DNA of 64,000 nucleotides, taken from Mugil cephalus (lineage: Eukaryota > Chordata > Actinopteri > Mugiliformes > Mugilidae). Positions within the stretch are counted from its first letter, which is position 1. Each line of letters starts with the position of its first letter. A model generated the notes under the pieces. That model was not told the DNA's origin. It made no database searches and saw nothing but the letters and a program-made list of their open reading frames with translations. Positions 1-12,300 of this stretch are shown here, piece by piece. Both the position numbers and the translations under genes were made by a program. The stretch is from contig NC_061789.1 of assembly GCF_022458985.1 (NCBI RefSeq), positions 20,440,357-20,504,356 of the forward strand. The letters run 5' to 3'.

Positions 1-2340
1 CACGCTAGAGGTATTTTTTTAAACACCACAGTGAGACATAACTAAAAGCCTCCTGCCCTTGACCTTAATTTCAATGTATGTAATGTGGACAGCGAAGCGG
101 TAAAGCGGCAGCTTCTATAGAAGGTTTACTTCACATTATCGCTGTCTCCTTTGACGCATTCAGGCCAGCGTTTCTATTTACTGTAATGTTAGGAACTATC
201 ATTTTCTATTCATCACGGTTGTGACAAGCATGCCGGCATGCCTTGTACGAACATGAGGCGTCATCGCTCTTTGAAGTTTTTTTCTCTTTTGCGTCTTTCA
301 TGCAGTCACCGTTACGCTTTCCCTTCATTTGTGTCTGTTCGAAGAAGCCACTCTTGAAAACACCTACGGGTTTGTGTATTTGTAAACTGAGGAGGAAGTG
401 GTAGTGGGGGCCGTTTGGGGGAAGGGGTGTCGACAGTAGATTGCCTGACTCACTTTCCAACCCCAGACCCGCAGAGCAATGGCAGGTGAAAATGTACTTG
501 AGCAGGAGTGCCTGTGTCTCTGTCATCTGTGTGTGTGTGTAGGTTGTTCAGGCTCGAAATAGTTTTTTCCAAGTTCCAAGTTTTGTTCAAATCAAGAAAA
601 CCCTCCGTGAAACCCATATCATAGGTGGCTGATACTTCCTTGTAATGTAACAAATGAGTCTGTGAGTCATCGTCTTCCGGTGCCGGCTGACCTGTGAACT
701 GTGAGAGACTATACTAACAAAACGAGGGGGTGCTGCATCAGCTGAGTGGTTGGAACCCCTTTGGTGTAAGCATGACTTTGACAGAGAATTCGTGTGGGAT
801 GAAAGTAGTCTATAATTTGCTATGATCTTAAACAAATTATTCACACTTCCATATACGAAACCAACAGTTTCCACTGGTGAAGCATGTCTGCTGTCAGATA
901 ACAATCAGTTGAGACATATTCAATATTTTATGCAACGCTTTTGAAATATACAGCCCTGCCTGTCTTCCCTTTGGAAACCTTGTTCATCTACACTGACACG
1001 ATGTCTAGAGCGGTATCATTTACGAACACTAAAACCGAAAGACGTGGCCGTGGTACACAGCTACATGCTGTGTCTGTGGCTAAATGCTGTCCCCTTGTGT
1101 TGAGCTCTTGCTCACATAGTGAACAGTAGAGAGCTGTTTAACCAATGCATTTTGACAAAAAAATTGAAAATATATATATACTTTTGCTCACGTTTGATTT
1201 CAACCAACTTCAAAAAGCTCAGGGACTTTATGTTTGGGTTCTTACAAAATCCTTTCAGTATTTTTTTGAATACATTCTAATTTCTTCAAAGACTGAAACA
1301 CAGAAAATGTGTCAGACCACACACGCAAGATCTCTCCACGATGTCTGGGACTAAATGCTATAAATAGTGTGTAGATACACAAATGATTGGCGCGACACTC
1401 GGAGGCGGAAAGCAAGAGTGGGAACCAATCGACCTATGCAGGTGCCACTAATAAATGAAATGGAGTAGGTGGTAACAGGCTCTGTCTGCTCTCTGCATTT
1501 GAATTCAGCATCTCTGGACCTCTCCTCTGTGTAATCGAAAGCCGAGGTGGGAACAATTAATACAGTGAGCAGCGAGAGTAACAGGAGTCTGTGGCTGTCG
1601 TCTGGAAAAGAAGAGCTTTCAGATGAGATCTCAGTAAGCTGGAAAATATGTCTCTTGGCTGTGATGACTAATACCATGTTCCAGTGACCTTTTCTGCAAT
1701 TCACTGTATCTCCAATGTGTGATTTCAATCAGTAGAAGTGGCAATGAGTTTCTTTTAGTTTTGCTTTGTCAGAATTTGGAAGACATGATCTTCAAAAGCA
1801 CGTGAACAGGGAGGGTCCCGCTCTAGCAATTCTGCGGTACCCCACTGTTAACTTACGACCTCTTGCTTTCACTTCATATCTAGGGTCTCAAAAATGACTC
1901 ACAATCGAAAGTGCTATTTCATTGTTTTAAGTTTATTTTGGTCCTTTGTCAGGCTTTTAAACACGTCAAAATAATAAACAAAGCACAGAAAATACAGTTT
2001 GTTGTCATGACAACTTCATAGTTGATGCTTATGGAGTCAAATGTAAGGTGACACATTCAAAGGTTTCCCAGAACTAATGCCAGATGCATGAACTTTCCTT
2101 CATAGCATTGCAAAGTGCTGAATCAGTGCCAAAAAACAATATTTCTCTCAGCATCTCATAACACATGAAACTTTATGCATCAACCACCATGATTTCGTGT
2201 ATCATAATGTGTAATACCAGTAGTGAAGTGCAGATTTGGAGGTTAGTTCTGTCATTTCACTTTTTAATTTGAATTATGATGAGACGTCACAGCAAATGAA
2301 ATGCCACACGGTCACGCCTGAGAGAACGAATCACATCTGC
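1..2340. other. Intergenic sequence, no gene recognised
   Basis: Only short open frames occur on either strand, none with a recognisable domain or a plausible splice context. The sequence is AT-rich with poly-T/poly-A patches. Nothing further can be supported here. Confidence 0.5.
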
Positions 2341-3192
2341 AGTTTTATTCTCTGTAATGTGGAACATCTGCCAGCCGTGGTGTCCGCGTTGTCCAGTGGT
2401 GAAGGGATGAAAGAAAATCCCTTTATGTACATTCCAGTGGCTTACCAACAATATATCTTATATATTTCTTTTTAACCGTATTTTGCATATATTTTGACTT
2501 AAAACAATGAATAAATAAAACATAAATATATTTACCATATAAAAAATACAACTAGAAAAGATAGGTTTTCTGCCAATAAATGTGGCACTGATACATTCTT
2601 GCAGTCGACTATAAAACATTCTAAACAAAGAATCTCCAACAAGACAAAAAAATTTGAACAATTAAGTAAGGCTTCTTCTTCTGTTTGGATAGACCTACTT
2701 CACGGCTACTTGGAAAGCAATGAGAACTATCCAGCTTTTATATCATCTACGCAAGGGAGGATGCCCCCAAATCCTACAGCACACTTATTTCACAACAGTA
2801 GAGTGTGTTAAAGTGAGAATTTGTGAGCAAAGAGTCTTTGCTTTGAGCAACAGTGAAACAGACTTGTAGTGATGACAACTGTATGGAGTATAAGCAAATT
2901 TCCTGGCTAACATAATTGGACAGGATACCGAATCATTCTAAATCCTGTTTTAGGGTCTTTTCTTCTTTTTTGTTTTTAGTAGATCAGAATTTAAAGAGGT
3001 GAGTCTTTTTTCTTCTTTTTTTTTTATTTACCGGCTGTTGCATCTATTCTCTGTGACCCCTCACCTCTATGACTGCAGGCCGACTATTGTGTAATTTTCA
3101 GATCTGGTGATCCAAAATTGATGACAACAGCAGTTTTAGTCCCACGAGAACAACAAGTACGCACGACCGTCTTATGTATCATAAAAGTGTCT
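2341..3192 (-). other. Probable 3' UTR and downstream flank of the TNF-like ligand gene
   Basis: This lies directly downstream of the stop codon of the minus-strand TNF-like gene. Reading the minus strand, a canonical AATAAA signal occurs at 3028-3023, which would give a short 3' UTR of about 170 bases. A second AATAAA lies near 2349-2344. Between them is the AU-rich nonamer TTATTTATT at 2518-2510, typical of unstable cytokine messages. Which signal is used is not visible from the sequence. Confidence 0.4.
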
Positions 3193-5083
3193 CTAAGGCT
3201 TGTCCATGTAGATGATATCCAGGTGGGTGACAGACTCACTCTCATTAAGACACTTTGTTGACGGGATGATGTTGAGCGTCAGCTTCCCTCCAGCGGACAG
3301 CTGCTCTACCTTGCTGAGGATGCCTGTGCTGTTGGTTTTCGTATTAATCCAGCCCTCCAGCAGAACACTACTGTTATTCCACTTCAGGCTCACAGTGTGC
3401 TCAGGTGTCACATTTGCTGAATCTTTACAAAACAGAGTCACCTGAAAATTTAGGAAATAGTATCCATCCTTCATTATTATCAGGTCGGTTTTGTTTTCTA
3501 AGACCACGCCTGGATTTGGACTCTTTGAGACCCATTCAATTGCACTGTTGCCTGTTGGTGACAGAAGCCGCTGTTAGCAGTGTATTTGTTTTCACGTGAT
3601 GGAATTCTGAATATCCTATTTGGCAAATAGACTTCATTTGCCAGAAATCTGACACTACATTTTCTACATTGTGAATGATCATATTACAGTAACACTTTTT
3701 TTTTTCAACTCAGTCAAAGGTAGAAACAAAGATAGAAGAGTGGGGCTTTACCGTTAGAAGCCTTAAATGTTAGCATTTTGCCTTTGCCTAAGAGGTACTC
3801 GTCCTCAGAGGAGTTCTGTGGGAAGAAGAAGAGCTGTTTATCTCAAAATATTAAAATGAAATGTGTTAGCAACATGGCCTCCCCCGGTGACACACAAAAC
3901 CAGCTACACAGATGTTTTGTTTTCTAAGATGTGGCGATGAGGCAGCCACCTCAATTGTAAATGTGAGAACAGAATAAATTAAACACTATCTGCAGAAGGA
4001 AAATCAAGAGACAACACTGTAGTTTAGTGGCATTTCCCCGAATGTGGCAATGACGTCACAGAGCTTCCTCCAAGAAATGAGGAGAGTGGTTAGACTGAGT
4101 TACATAAGTAAATCAAAAGAAAAGGGAGGGTTCTGACACAGACTGGATTTCCAGGTTTGGAATAATGAGATTACAAACACATACAAAATAATAACATTAA
4201 TAGTAATAAACATAACCTAAACTGTGACATTTTAGTCACCAAGAGTGTGTTCAGATTGTATATAAGTTAGAGCAGTAAGGTCAGAAGCATGAACTTCTCA
4301 AACTGGTGTTATCTTACCTTTTCCTGGGATTGCATTTCGCTCTCTGGTTTTGTAGCATTGCTGCCCTGAGACTGGAAAAGGGAAATAGAAGCACAAAGTA
4401 TGTTCATTATAAATCTCGCACGAAAGGTTTGAGAAGAAAAGTGACAGCAGATGACGGCTGTATCACCTATTGACAAACAGGCTGTATTTATCAAAAGCAT
4501 TCTCTGGTAAAATGGTGTCTCTAAAACACTTACTATACATCTGCAATGACACACTTAAATGTCCAATTATTTATCCTAGTAATAGTCTATTACTTTTGTA
4601 TTTTTGTGCCGTTTTGTACATGTCTTTGAACTAGATTCTCTTGTATCTGAACACAGTGAGGGAACTTTCCCTGCTTGGGCGTCATAACAGGGGTCTGTAA
4701 CCAGCTGCAGACCACAGGCAGAGGTGTCTTTCTCACCAGCTGTGCTACTGCCAAAACCACAAGAAAGAACAAGTGCGCTACACAGGTGTTTCGACAAAAA
4801 TAGCATGTTTTCAGACACATGCCAATTCACTGAAGATATTATGAATTTGTTTAGAATAATTATTAAAAAAAGAGTTTACAATGTAAAGCTTGCATCTCAT
4901 CATTATAACCACAATCTAGTTTAACTTTCTCTAAAATCAGTCTGAGGCTGTTTGAAGAGTTCTCACCAGACCAGTGTGTCCCGCTGTGAAGAACAGGATG
5001 ATGAGCACAATCTGGATTATGGAAAGGATGGTGGTCCACAGAAGGAGAATATGGATCAAGAAATGCTGTGTAGTCTGTGGCAT
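3193..5083 (-). CDS. TNF superfamily ligand, CD70/OX40L-like type II membrane protein
   Basis: Four coding exons join in frame: 5083-4967, 4371-4318, 3815-3752 and 3551-3193, giving 197 residues. The ATG at 5083 is preceded by an in-frame stop. Residues 1-8 form a tiny cytoplasmic tail and about 9-34 a hydrophobic signal-anchor (start MPQTTQHFLIHILLLW), so the protein is type II. The last exon carries a TNF homology domain: an IEWVSKS strand, the family core KDGYYFLNFQVTLF (residues 106-119), and a C-terminal strand ending DIIYMDKP. Two cysteines (120 and one near 175) could form the single disulfide usual in this family. About seven N-glycosylation sequons are present. The core and the short C-terminal end resemble remembered CD70 and OX40L more than TNF or LIGHT. 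Such ligands trimerise on leukocytes and engage TNF receptors to co-stimulate lymphocytes. Which paralogue it is (CD70, TNFSF9, TNFSF4 or a fish-specific member) cannot be settled by eye. Overall length is near the lower end for the family. Confidence 0.8.
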
Positions 5084-8000
5084 GGTCAATCCAATGGCAG
5101 TGTTCAGTCAGGTCTGAGCCTTGAGAGCAGCGCAGGAAGGCAGACGTTAACAAGTGACGAGTGTACGGGTCCCGAGTTTCCTCTGTTGTGCACCAAAGCA
5201 GTGTGTGTTTGCTTCCTGAGCTCAGTGTGTTCATGTGATGAGTGTGTTTTAATGTCTGTCTGTGTTGTGCTGTGCTCTAGGTATCTATAGCACAAAAAGG
5301 AGTCCAAACGGTACTTTCCCCTCTATGTTGCTGAAGGCAGAATCACAAGTCCCAGATTGTATCTGCATCTGGGGGCTGGCCCTTTTCTCCTTCTCATCAC
5401 AACTCACACACAGAGGAGGAACAAGACTTACTATCAGGAGGATAAGGAAGGACTGAAGAACTTTGACATGCATATATGCCCAAATGAATCATCCACTTCC
5501 TTATCTATTCAGAGATTTTGTGAAGATCTCAAAACGTCTTCCAGTTCTGAAAATCACATTTTGCTCTTTTTGGTTCTGTATTTTTCCTCTTGATTTGGGT
5601 TTGTATTACACATTAGTATATAACATGCTAAAAAATGATTGGTGAGCTGGGCAATGTGCTTTTTATAAGGGTAACAAAAAGTTAATGGAATGACTTATCA
5701 TTAAACTACTGGAGATATCCAAAGCACAATAACCACTGAATCCTAATTAACCCACATATTGTTGGGCCGTGTAAACAACAAGGCTGGTAGTTTATTTCAA
5801 TAAAATAAAAACAATCAGCACTTAATAATGTTATCTTCATCTCCTTTATCAGCTGACATAGCAAGACAGCAAACAAAATGCCACAGTCAAATTAGCTATG
5901 GAACTTCATAAGAAGCTGTTTACTATTTGTACTTCTTGAAAAATCCCACTTACATCTAAATTCTGGTTGAGGTCAGTGGTTTCACTTTCTCTGTTTGTAC
6001 TTTGCCTGGGGAAAGTTTAATGGTAACAAAACAGGATGGGCTTTGGTTCAGGTATGCGTCATCAGACCTGAGTCGAGGACTCAAAGGTAAAATGACAATC
6101 ACAGGGACGCACCATTCTGGCTTTTAGTGGTCAAGTTAAACAATGGCAGACAGCATTCCCAGGCTTGGTTAATCCACTGTGTGCAATGCGGAACAGGAAG
6201 GTTGTATTTTAGCTGACTTATGGCAAATATTGCCTTGAAGTGGATGAATAAAGCAGAGGAGCAATTGCATTCCTCATAGTTAGCTGTATCCAGTTGTACG
6301 TGCATGTTTAAAGTGCAGTGCTTTGTGTTTCTGTGCCTCTGCTGACAAACATAATAAAAAAAAAAATGCATAAGGAACTAAAATTGTTCCAGCAGCGTAG
6401 CTTAGTTCTGTATTTTCGGGTGATGTAATACTTTCCAGACAACAGACAAATCAAATGGCATAACCCTGAGTGAATCATAGTTTCAGTCAAGTAGTACAGA
6501 GAGAAACCATATAACACGGAGTTTTCAAAACAACATTCGAGCCAACAATATTGGAGCAGGCGAGGACGGATATCGGTGATAATGGGCTGTAGTGAATGGC
6601 ATGTAATATCAAAGGAGAATGGAGCATGTCAGACAGCAGGTACTTAACAAAAACACAGCGATGTGGATGTGTGTGTATCAGCTTTACATTCTGTGACACA
6701 CACTTAAAAACAGCATCCCATCTGTGAAGGAGGAATCAGAATGACTCCAGCCATTTTAGATCCCATCCTCGATGACTACTGTTGGTGCAGAGCAGGGTTA
6801 CTTCCTCTGTTCTTCTCAATGTAATGGTTTGCAGCCATCTAGTGGGTGTACATCAATAATACACGATGCAAAAAAAAAATATTATATCATATATATATAT
6901 GAATATATAAATTTTATATCATTCTTGACACGGAACAAATGCATCTCTATTAATTCATCCTCACATTTAGATATACAACAACGCACCTTTCAGTAACAGA
7001 TAACGCCATCTTAATCATGTTAATGCTCCTCCATCCATACTTTTACACCTTACCATCTATCTACTGTATATTTACTTTTATTTCTATTTCTAGTAGATTT
7101 GTAAATATGTAAATATGCAAATATGCGTATTCTATTTTATTTTATTTTTGTAACTATCCTACACCATTTTGTTTTTACTGTAGGTTTTTTTTTCTGTACA
7201 ACTGAGATCATGCAATTTCTATGAAGTTGGGGTTAACATGTCTATTATTATTCCATCAATGAGGGATTTCCCTCATTTCACCCCAAAAAAATTACATCTG
7301 TGATGAAGTTCCACGTTTACAAAAGTGCTACTAGGTAGATGGAAAAAAAACTGTGTAAAATCACCTAACATATAAAACCACACTTCTGCTTTCCAAATAT
7401 ACATTATCGATTCTCAGTTCTGTGTCAAAGTGGGGGGGTTACTCTTTTAGCTGTAAATCCTAGAACATAAAACATCAGTGAATACGGGATTTGGCTACAC
7501 TTCAGGTTCACACGCAGCTCCTGAAAATAAAAATGAAAGCAGCAGGTGGAAGTGTGAAAATGGAAAGCTTTATATTACCTGTGAAATGTTTCATTTTCAA
7601 TTCACACAGTTTGTTTCCTTCAAATAAGACAACTGTCCTTCTATCTTTGCCTGTTTTACTCGTTGGTATTGTGCCTAAAGTGTGGTGATTTCCTCGAACG
7701 TGTCGGTGAATGAGATAAAAGAGTGCGTCACACAGACACAGGTATATCTCTGCATCATGCAAATATAAAATGCCACAGTGCCAGAGCCAAAGAAAGAGCT
7801 CTTTTCAACATTTAATGATGCATTAAAAACAGCTCCCACATTTAAATCAACATGAGCAAACTGCTGCAATAAAACAAAACCTCGTGTTAAAATGTAAGCT
7901 ATACACGTCGTCGTCCCCACGAGGCAGCTTCACTTCTTGCATCAGTGTGACTTACAGCATCAAAAAGTAAAGCCGAATCAATCCACAGTCTGCGATGTCG

Positions 8001-9020
8001 GTGGTCTCACTTTGTTAATTTCTTATTCTTATGTATAAAAATTATGATTTACTAATATAGTTACAGTAGAGTAAGCAGTGATAGACGCTGTTGGCTGTTT
8101 ACAAATCGACAAATAAGCAAGAAGGGTAAGCACAATAACTGATTCCCTGTGCAGTACTTTTTGAATGACAGGGCGAACCTCTATGAAGTTGTGAGTTATG
8201 GTGGCATAGTATGAGTTGCATACGGGCAAAAAATAAATAAAAAATAAAAATCACTTTTGTGTGTTATTTTTTTTTTCTAATTTGTAATCGTGAAGCTGTT
8301 GTGCCTCCATCTTTACAGCAGGTGGCAAGCTGGTGTTATAACCAGGGGTTAATCACTGAGTGAGGACTCAAATGGTCAGTGCTTGGGTTTAACAAATGAG
8401 ATGTGATTGATAGTAATTCAGCGCAGTTTGTATTCTATCCAGAGCACCACAAGACAAACCAGCAGCAGTCAATATTGTGCAAACATCGACTTGATCAGAA
8501 GGCCCTGCACCCAAGGGCACATAGTTTAGTTCATTGCCATGGATTTCTGTCTGGTTAAATCTAAACTGGTTAGTTATTAGTTGTATTGTTGTGTCAATTT
8601 TCATTCTTTTCATTCCAGAGGAACAAACAAAAAGCTAAATATGTGCGCTTAAATGTTAGTTTGAACAACAATAGGAGCTGTATGTAGGTCGCGTCGTGAC
8701 GTGGGTGGGATGTGTTGAATATGCCGTGTGGAGCTGTCAGGTCAGGCGGATCGAACATACAGCTCCAGTCGGATCGATGCAAATTGGTTTAGTTTGTGGA
8801 CACCAACGTGCGTAAAGTTAGACCCCAGACCGACCGGAAACAGCACGGCCTTTAACCAGGAATAAACGTTTCCCAAGTGGGCGGGACATGCACTTTACTT
8901 TGAAAATCCAAAGTTCAACCTTTCATTAATGGTGACATAAATGTAAATGGTTTTCAGAGCACTCAATAGCCACGGCAAGCTCCCACTGTGAAGTTTGTTG
9001 CGAGGTCGCCCGAGTCGTGC
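5084..9020. other. Intergenic region between TNF-like gene and phospholipid phosphatase gene
   Basis: The minus-strand promoter of the TNF-like gene should lie at about 5100-5400: a weak TATA-like CTATAGATA (5290-5282) and a near-kappaB word GGTACTTTCC (5310-5319) are seen. The rest is AT-rich with a short AT dinucleotide patch near 6886-6910 and no supported coding sequence. Confidence 0.4.
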
Positions 9021-9305
9021 GTTTGTGTTCCCTCCTATTTCCACTTTGGTCCTACCTCGCTCTGGGACACTCTTGACTTTGATGAGAAACGTGTTCAACT
9101 AGCGGTTGGTCGGTCGGTCGGTCGGTTGGTTGTTGGGCTGCTGCTGCTGCTGTCAAACGTAAGGTAACATGGAGTTGTTGCAACGACGACGGACGGACTA
9201 AAAAGTTTGGGTTGAGTTCTCATCATTAGTCGAGCCGCTAAGAACAGAGGGGACCAGCTGCAGCTACGTCGGAACAAGTTGTCATTCTCCTATTCGGCTA
9301 CAGAC
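9020..9305 (+). promoter_or_regulatory. Probable promoter/5' UTR of the phospholipid phosphatase gene, with GGTC and CTG repeats
   Basis: The sequence becomes noticeably richer in CpG than its surroundings just before the first coding exon and stays so through about 10100, as expected of a vertebrate CpG-type promoter. It holds a GGTC tandem run (about 9105-9128), a short CTG run (about 9139-9153) and a ten-codon upstream ORF at 9169-9201 whose ATG has A at -3 and G at +4. The transcription start was not identified. Confidence 0.5.
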
Positions 9306-12300
9306 ATGCAGAAGTTAAATTCTACCGGTACTCACGGCGACACGCTGCCCCGGGACGCTGAGCTCCAGTTGCGGTTGTCAGAGAGCGGAGGAGCCGGGGA
9401 CGGAAGGGAGAACGGGAATCACTTGGTCCACCGGTCCGAGGAGGAGAGCTCGTTTTGCACCAAGAGGAAGATGCTGGTCGGTTTGGATGTAATATGCCTC
9501 TGTGTTGGTAAGAATAAGCTTAAATATTTAAGCTACCACTTAATTGTTTTGACACTTCAAATTAACAACAAGTCTTATTTAATACCCTCTACTATTATAT
9601 CAGCTATTGGCCTAATTTTTAGGGAGACATTTGGTTTGGTTTATTTATTTTTATCACGCTTCAACTTTGCAGAAGAAACAGACTAAAAACGCAGGAGGGT
9701 GATTTGTAAAGTTAACGAGGCTGAAAATAGTTTTTCCAGAAGTCAAATAGTTGAGGGGGAAATAATAATAATAATAAATAAAAAAGGGTAGAAAACTGGA
9801 GCACGGTCCCTCCAGTGCACGTGGGGGCAGGAGGGTGGAAAGGACACGGGGGAAGCAGGGAGGGAGGAGGGGAAGGAGGGGGCCAGCTGGCAGCAGTGGA
9901 GTCGTCCCGGGAGTTCATCTGTTCCCATGGTAACATCAAAGTTCCCGGGAGAAGAACGTGGGAATCGGGATAAAAACATCCCGTGCTTGTGTTCTCGTGA
10001 AGATTACCTCTGATCGCTGAGCTCTCGAGCCCCAGCCCCAATGAAGAGGCTCAACGTTAGCAGCAAACGCCTGACCATGGCCGGCTGGAAGAGCGCTGGC
10101 CCGAATTCAATTAATATAACCCGCAGCTTTCACTAGGAGCACATCAGTAACGACGTGTGGACAGTAAGTGAGGGGCCACTCATATAAAGTGTGCTTCTTG
10201 TAATTACGTGGATGAGACCTGTGGATACCAGCTGAAGATGGCGTGAATAAGCTACTTGTGACAAGTCATGATTGTTTCACTAAGACTAAACCTAATAGCG
10301 CATACACCTATTAGGTCTCCCTGTAGGTCGCCCTTGTGCCTCCAAAACAGTTGTGAGTTATCAGAGAATGGACATGGGTCCTGGCAACGCAGTGTTGTTA
10401 GTGGGGTCTTCTGAGGCCTCTGTGGATCATCCCACAGATACTTAATCCATTGAATTTGGAGGCCAGGTCAAAACCCTGTGGTGTTCCTGTGTCAGGCTGT
10501 ATCCTATTGAGGATGGCAGCTGCCATCAAGGAGTGTCACTGTTATGGTGTGTCTGGTCCGGTCTGGGTGGGCGGTACATGTTTTAGTAACAACCATAATG
10601 CAGGTTCAAAGGTTTCCCAGTGCGACATTGAATTGTTACTCATCTCTAAGATGGTCAATGTGAATCTGCTTCTCCCGTCAGTGTTTTAATTGCTGATTTA
10701 TATATAATGCCAGTTTATTTTAGGTTCAACCAGTACTCAGCTTGCGGTTAATCCACAGAGCCATAACATCATCACATATAGCATGTGATAAGGTAAAACT
10801 GTAATTTTATTCAACATTGAACAGAATGGAGAAATATTATTATCTAAAATCATTATTCACCCAAGCCCCACTATTTGCATTAAGAGATACTGTAGGGCTG
10901 TTCAGTTCAAAATGCTGTAGGGGACATTGTTCTATGGTTGAAAGCGTAATGTAGCTCTCCCAAGAATACAGTGACCACAGAAATCTACATAGAGGAAAAT
11001 GACCATGGTTTACTTTCAAATGTATCAAATGCATAGCTTTAAAAACTGGTAATCTTAGAATACTCCAGTGGAGTGCCAATCCCCCAGAATGTACACATAT
11101 ACATGTACAATGTACATGAGCAAATAGATGTAAGTGCTTTCCAACTCTACTCAGCCTTCATGGCTCTCTGTTCCACTTGTTTTTGTTTCTGAGAGTGAAA
11201 CAAAAATTTTCAGGTTTCATGTCGTCATCCCACTGGATGGGTAGAGAGCACCAGTGTTGTGTGAGTAGTTTTTTGGACCGGTAGTAAATGCAAGAGAGGC
11301 AGAACCCGTCTAGGCGGACCAACAGGTCTCATGCGCACTGGCAGTTAAAAGTATAAGCATAAGTAGCTGGGCAAACAAAACAGCCGTGTAAGGTTGTCAG
11401 TTTCATTGCCATGTTATTCTTAACCCCCGCAGGTATGCTATTAGCTGATCACGCTACACATCTCAGCAGCTTTGTTCTGGGTTTAGGATATGGCTTGCAA
11501 CGCAGTACCAACTTGGTTTCTCAAAAAAACTGCATGCTCTGACCCCTCTTATCTCTCTTGTGACTCGATAACAACCCGGATATTGAGTTAGACATTGAGT
11601 TAGTTTAATGAAATTTGTTGGACTTACTGTGAAGTTGAAGGTCACCAGTTACCTAAGTCCTAGTTTGTTCCATTGATTGGCTTCTGGAGCACTTTCAGTT
11701 TGAAATGTCTGAATACATCTACAATGTAGTTTAATGAAACCAAGGTTTACCTATGTAAAATGTACATGTACATACATGTACATGCAGTATGTGCAGTAAT
11801 GAGAGCACAATACACAGTGCACTGTAATGTATTGTTGAACCAAGTGTTGCTAATGGTCAAGCGTATTAGCTGTTAGCTCATTTACAGATGCCCATCAGGC
11901 TGGCTGCATCTTGCCTCTTCTTGGGCTGATAGTCATCGTGGAAGTTATCAGCAGAGACCTGGCATTGATTCATATGTGGGCGTTTGGCAGTGAATGTCAT
12001 CGCTGTTTGGAAAATAATTGGGCCCTTTGTAAAATCTTTCTCTCCTATCTCTGACTAACAAAAATTTCCCCTTCAAAAAATGCCATAATCTGATCCCCAC
12101 AGACAGTTGACCCATCTGCATTATTCACCCTGTAAAGGGGCTCTTTCACTACTGTAACTGGAATTTTACCCTGGAGCATCCATCCTCATTATGTGATCAA
12201 CTGAAGAGGCATTCCACAATGCCCTGAGGTTTGCACTATCTCTCCATGTGCTGAAGTGTTTACTTCACATTTAAAGTGGCCATCAAAAGTTAGCATGCCA

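Noticed and set aside
9712..10041. 109-codon minus-strand frame in the GC-rich start of phosphatase intron 1
   Set aside because: Proline-rich composition follows from the purine-rich, GC-rich DNA; no domain or splice support.
11090..11785. Repeated TACATGTACATG palindromes as transposon ends
   Set aside because: The words are short and AT-rich, with no terminal repeat pairing, target-site duplication or coding remnant visible.
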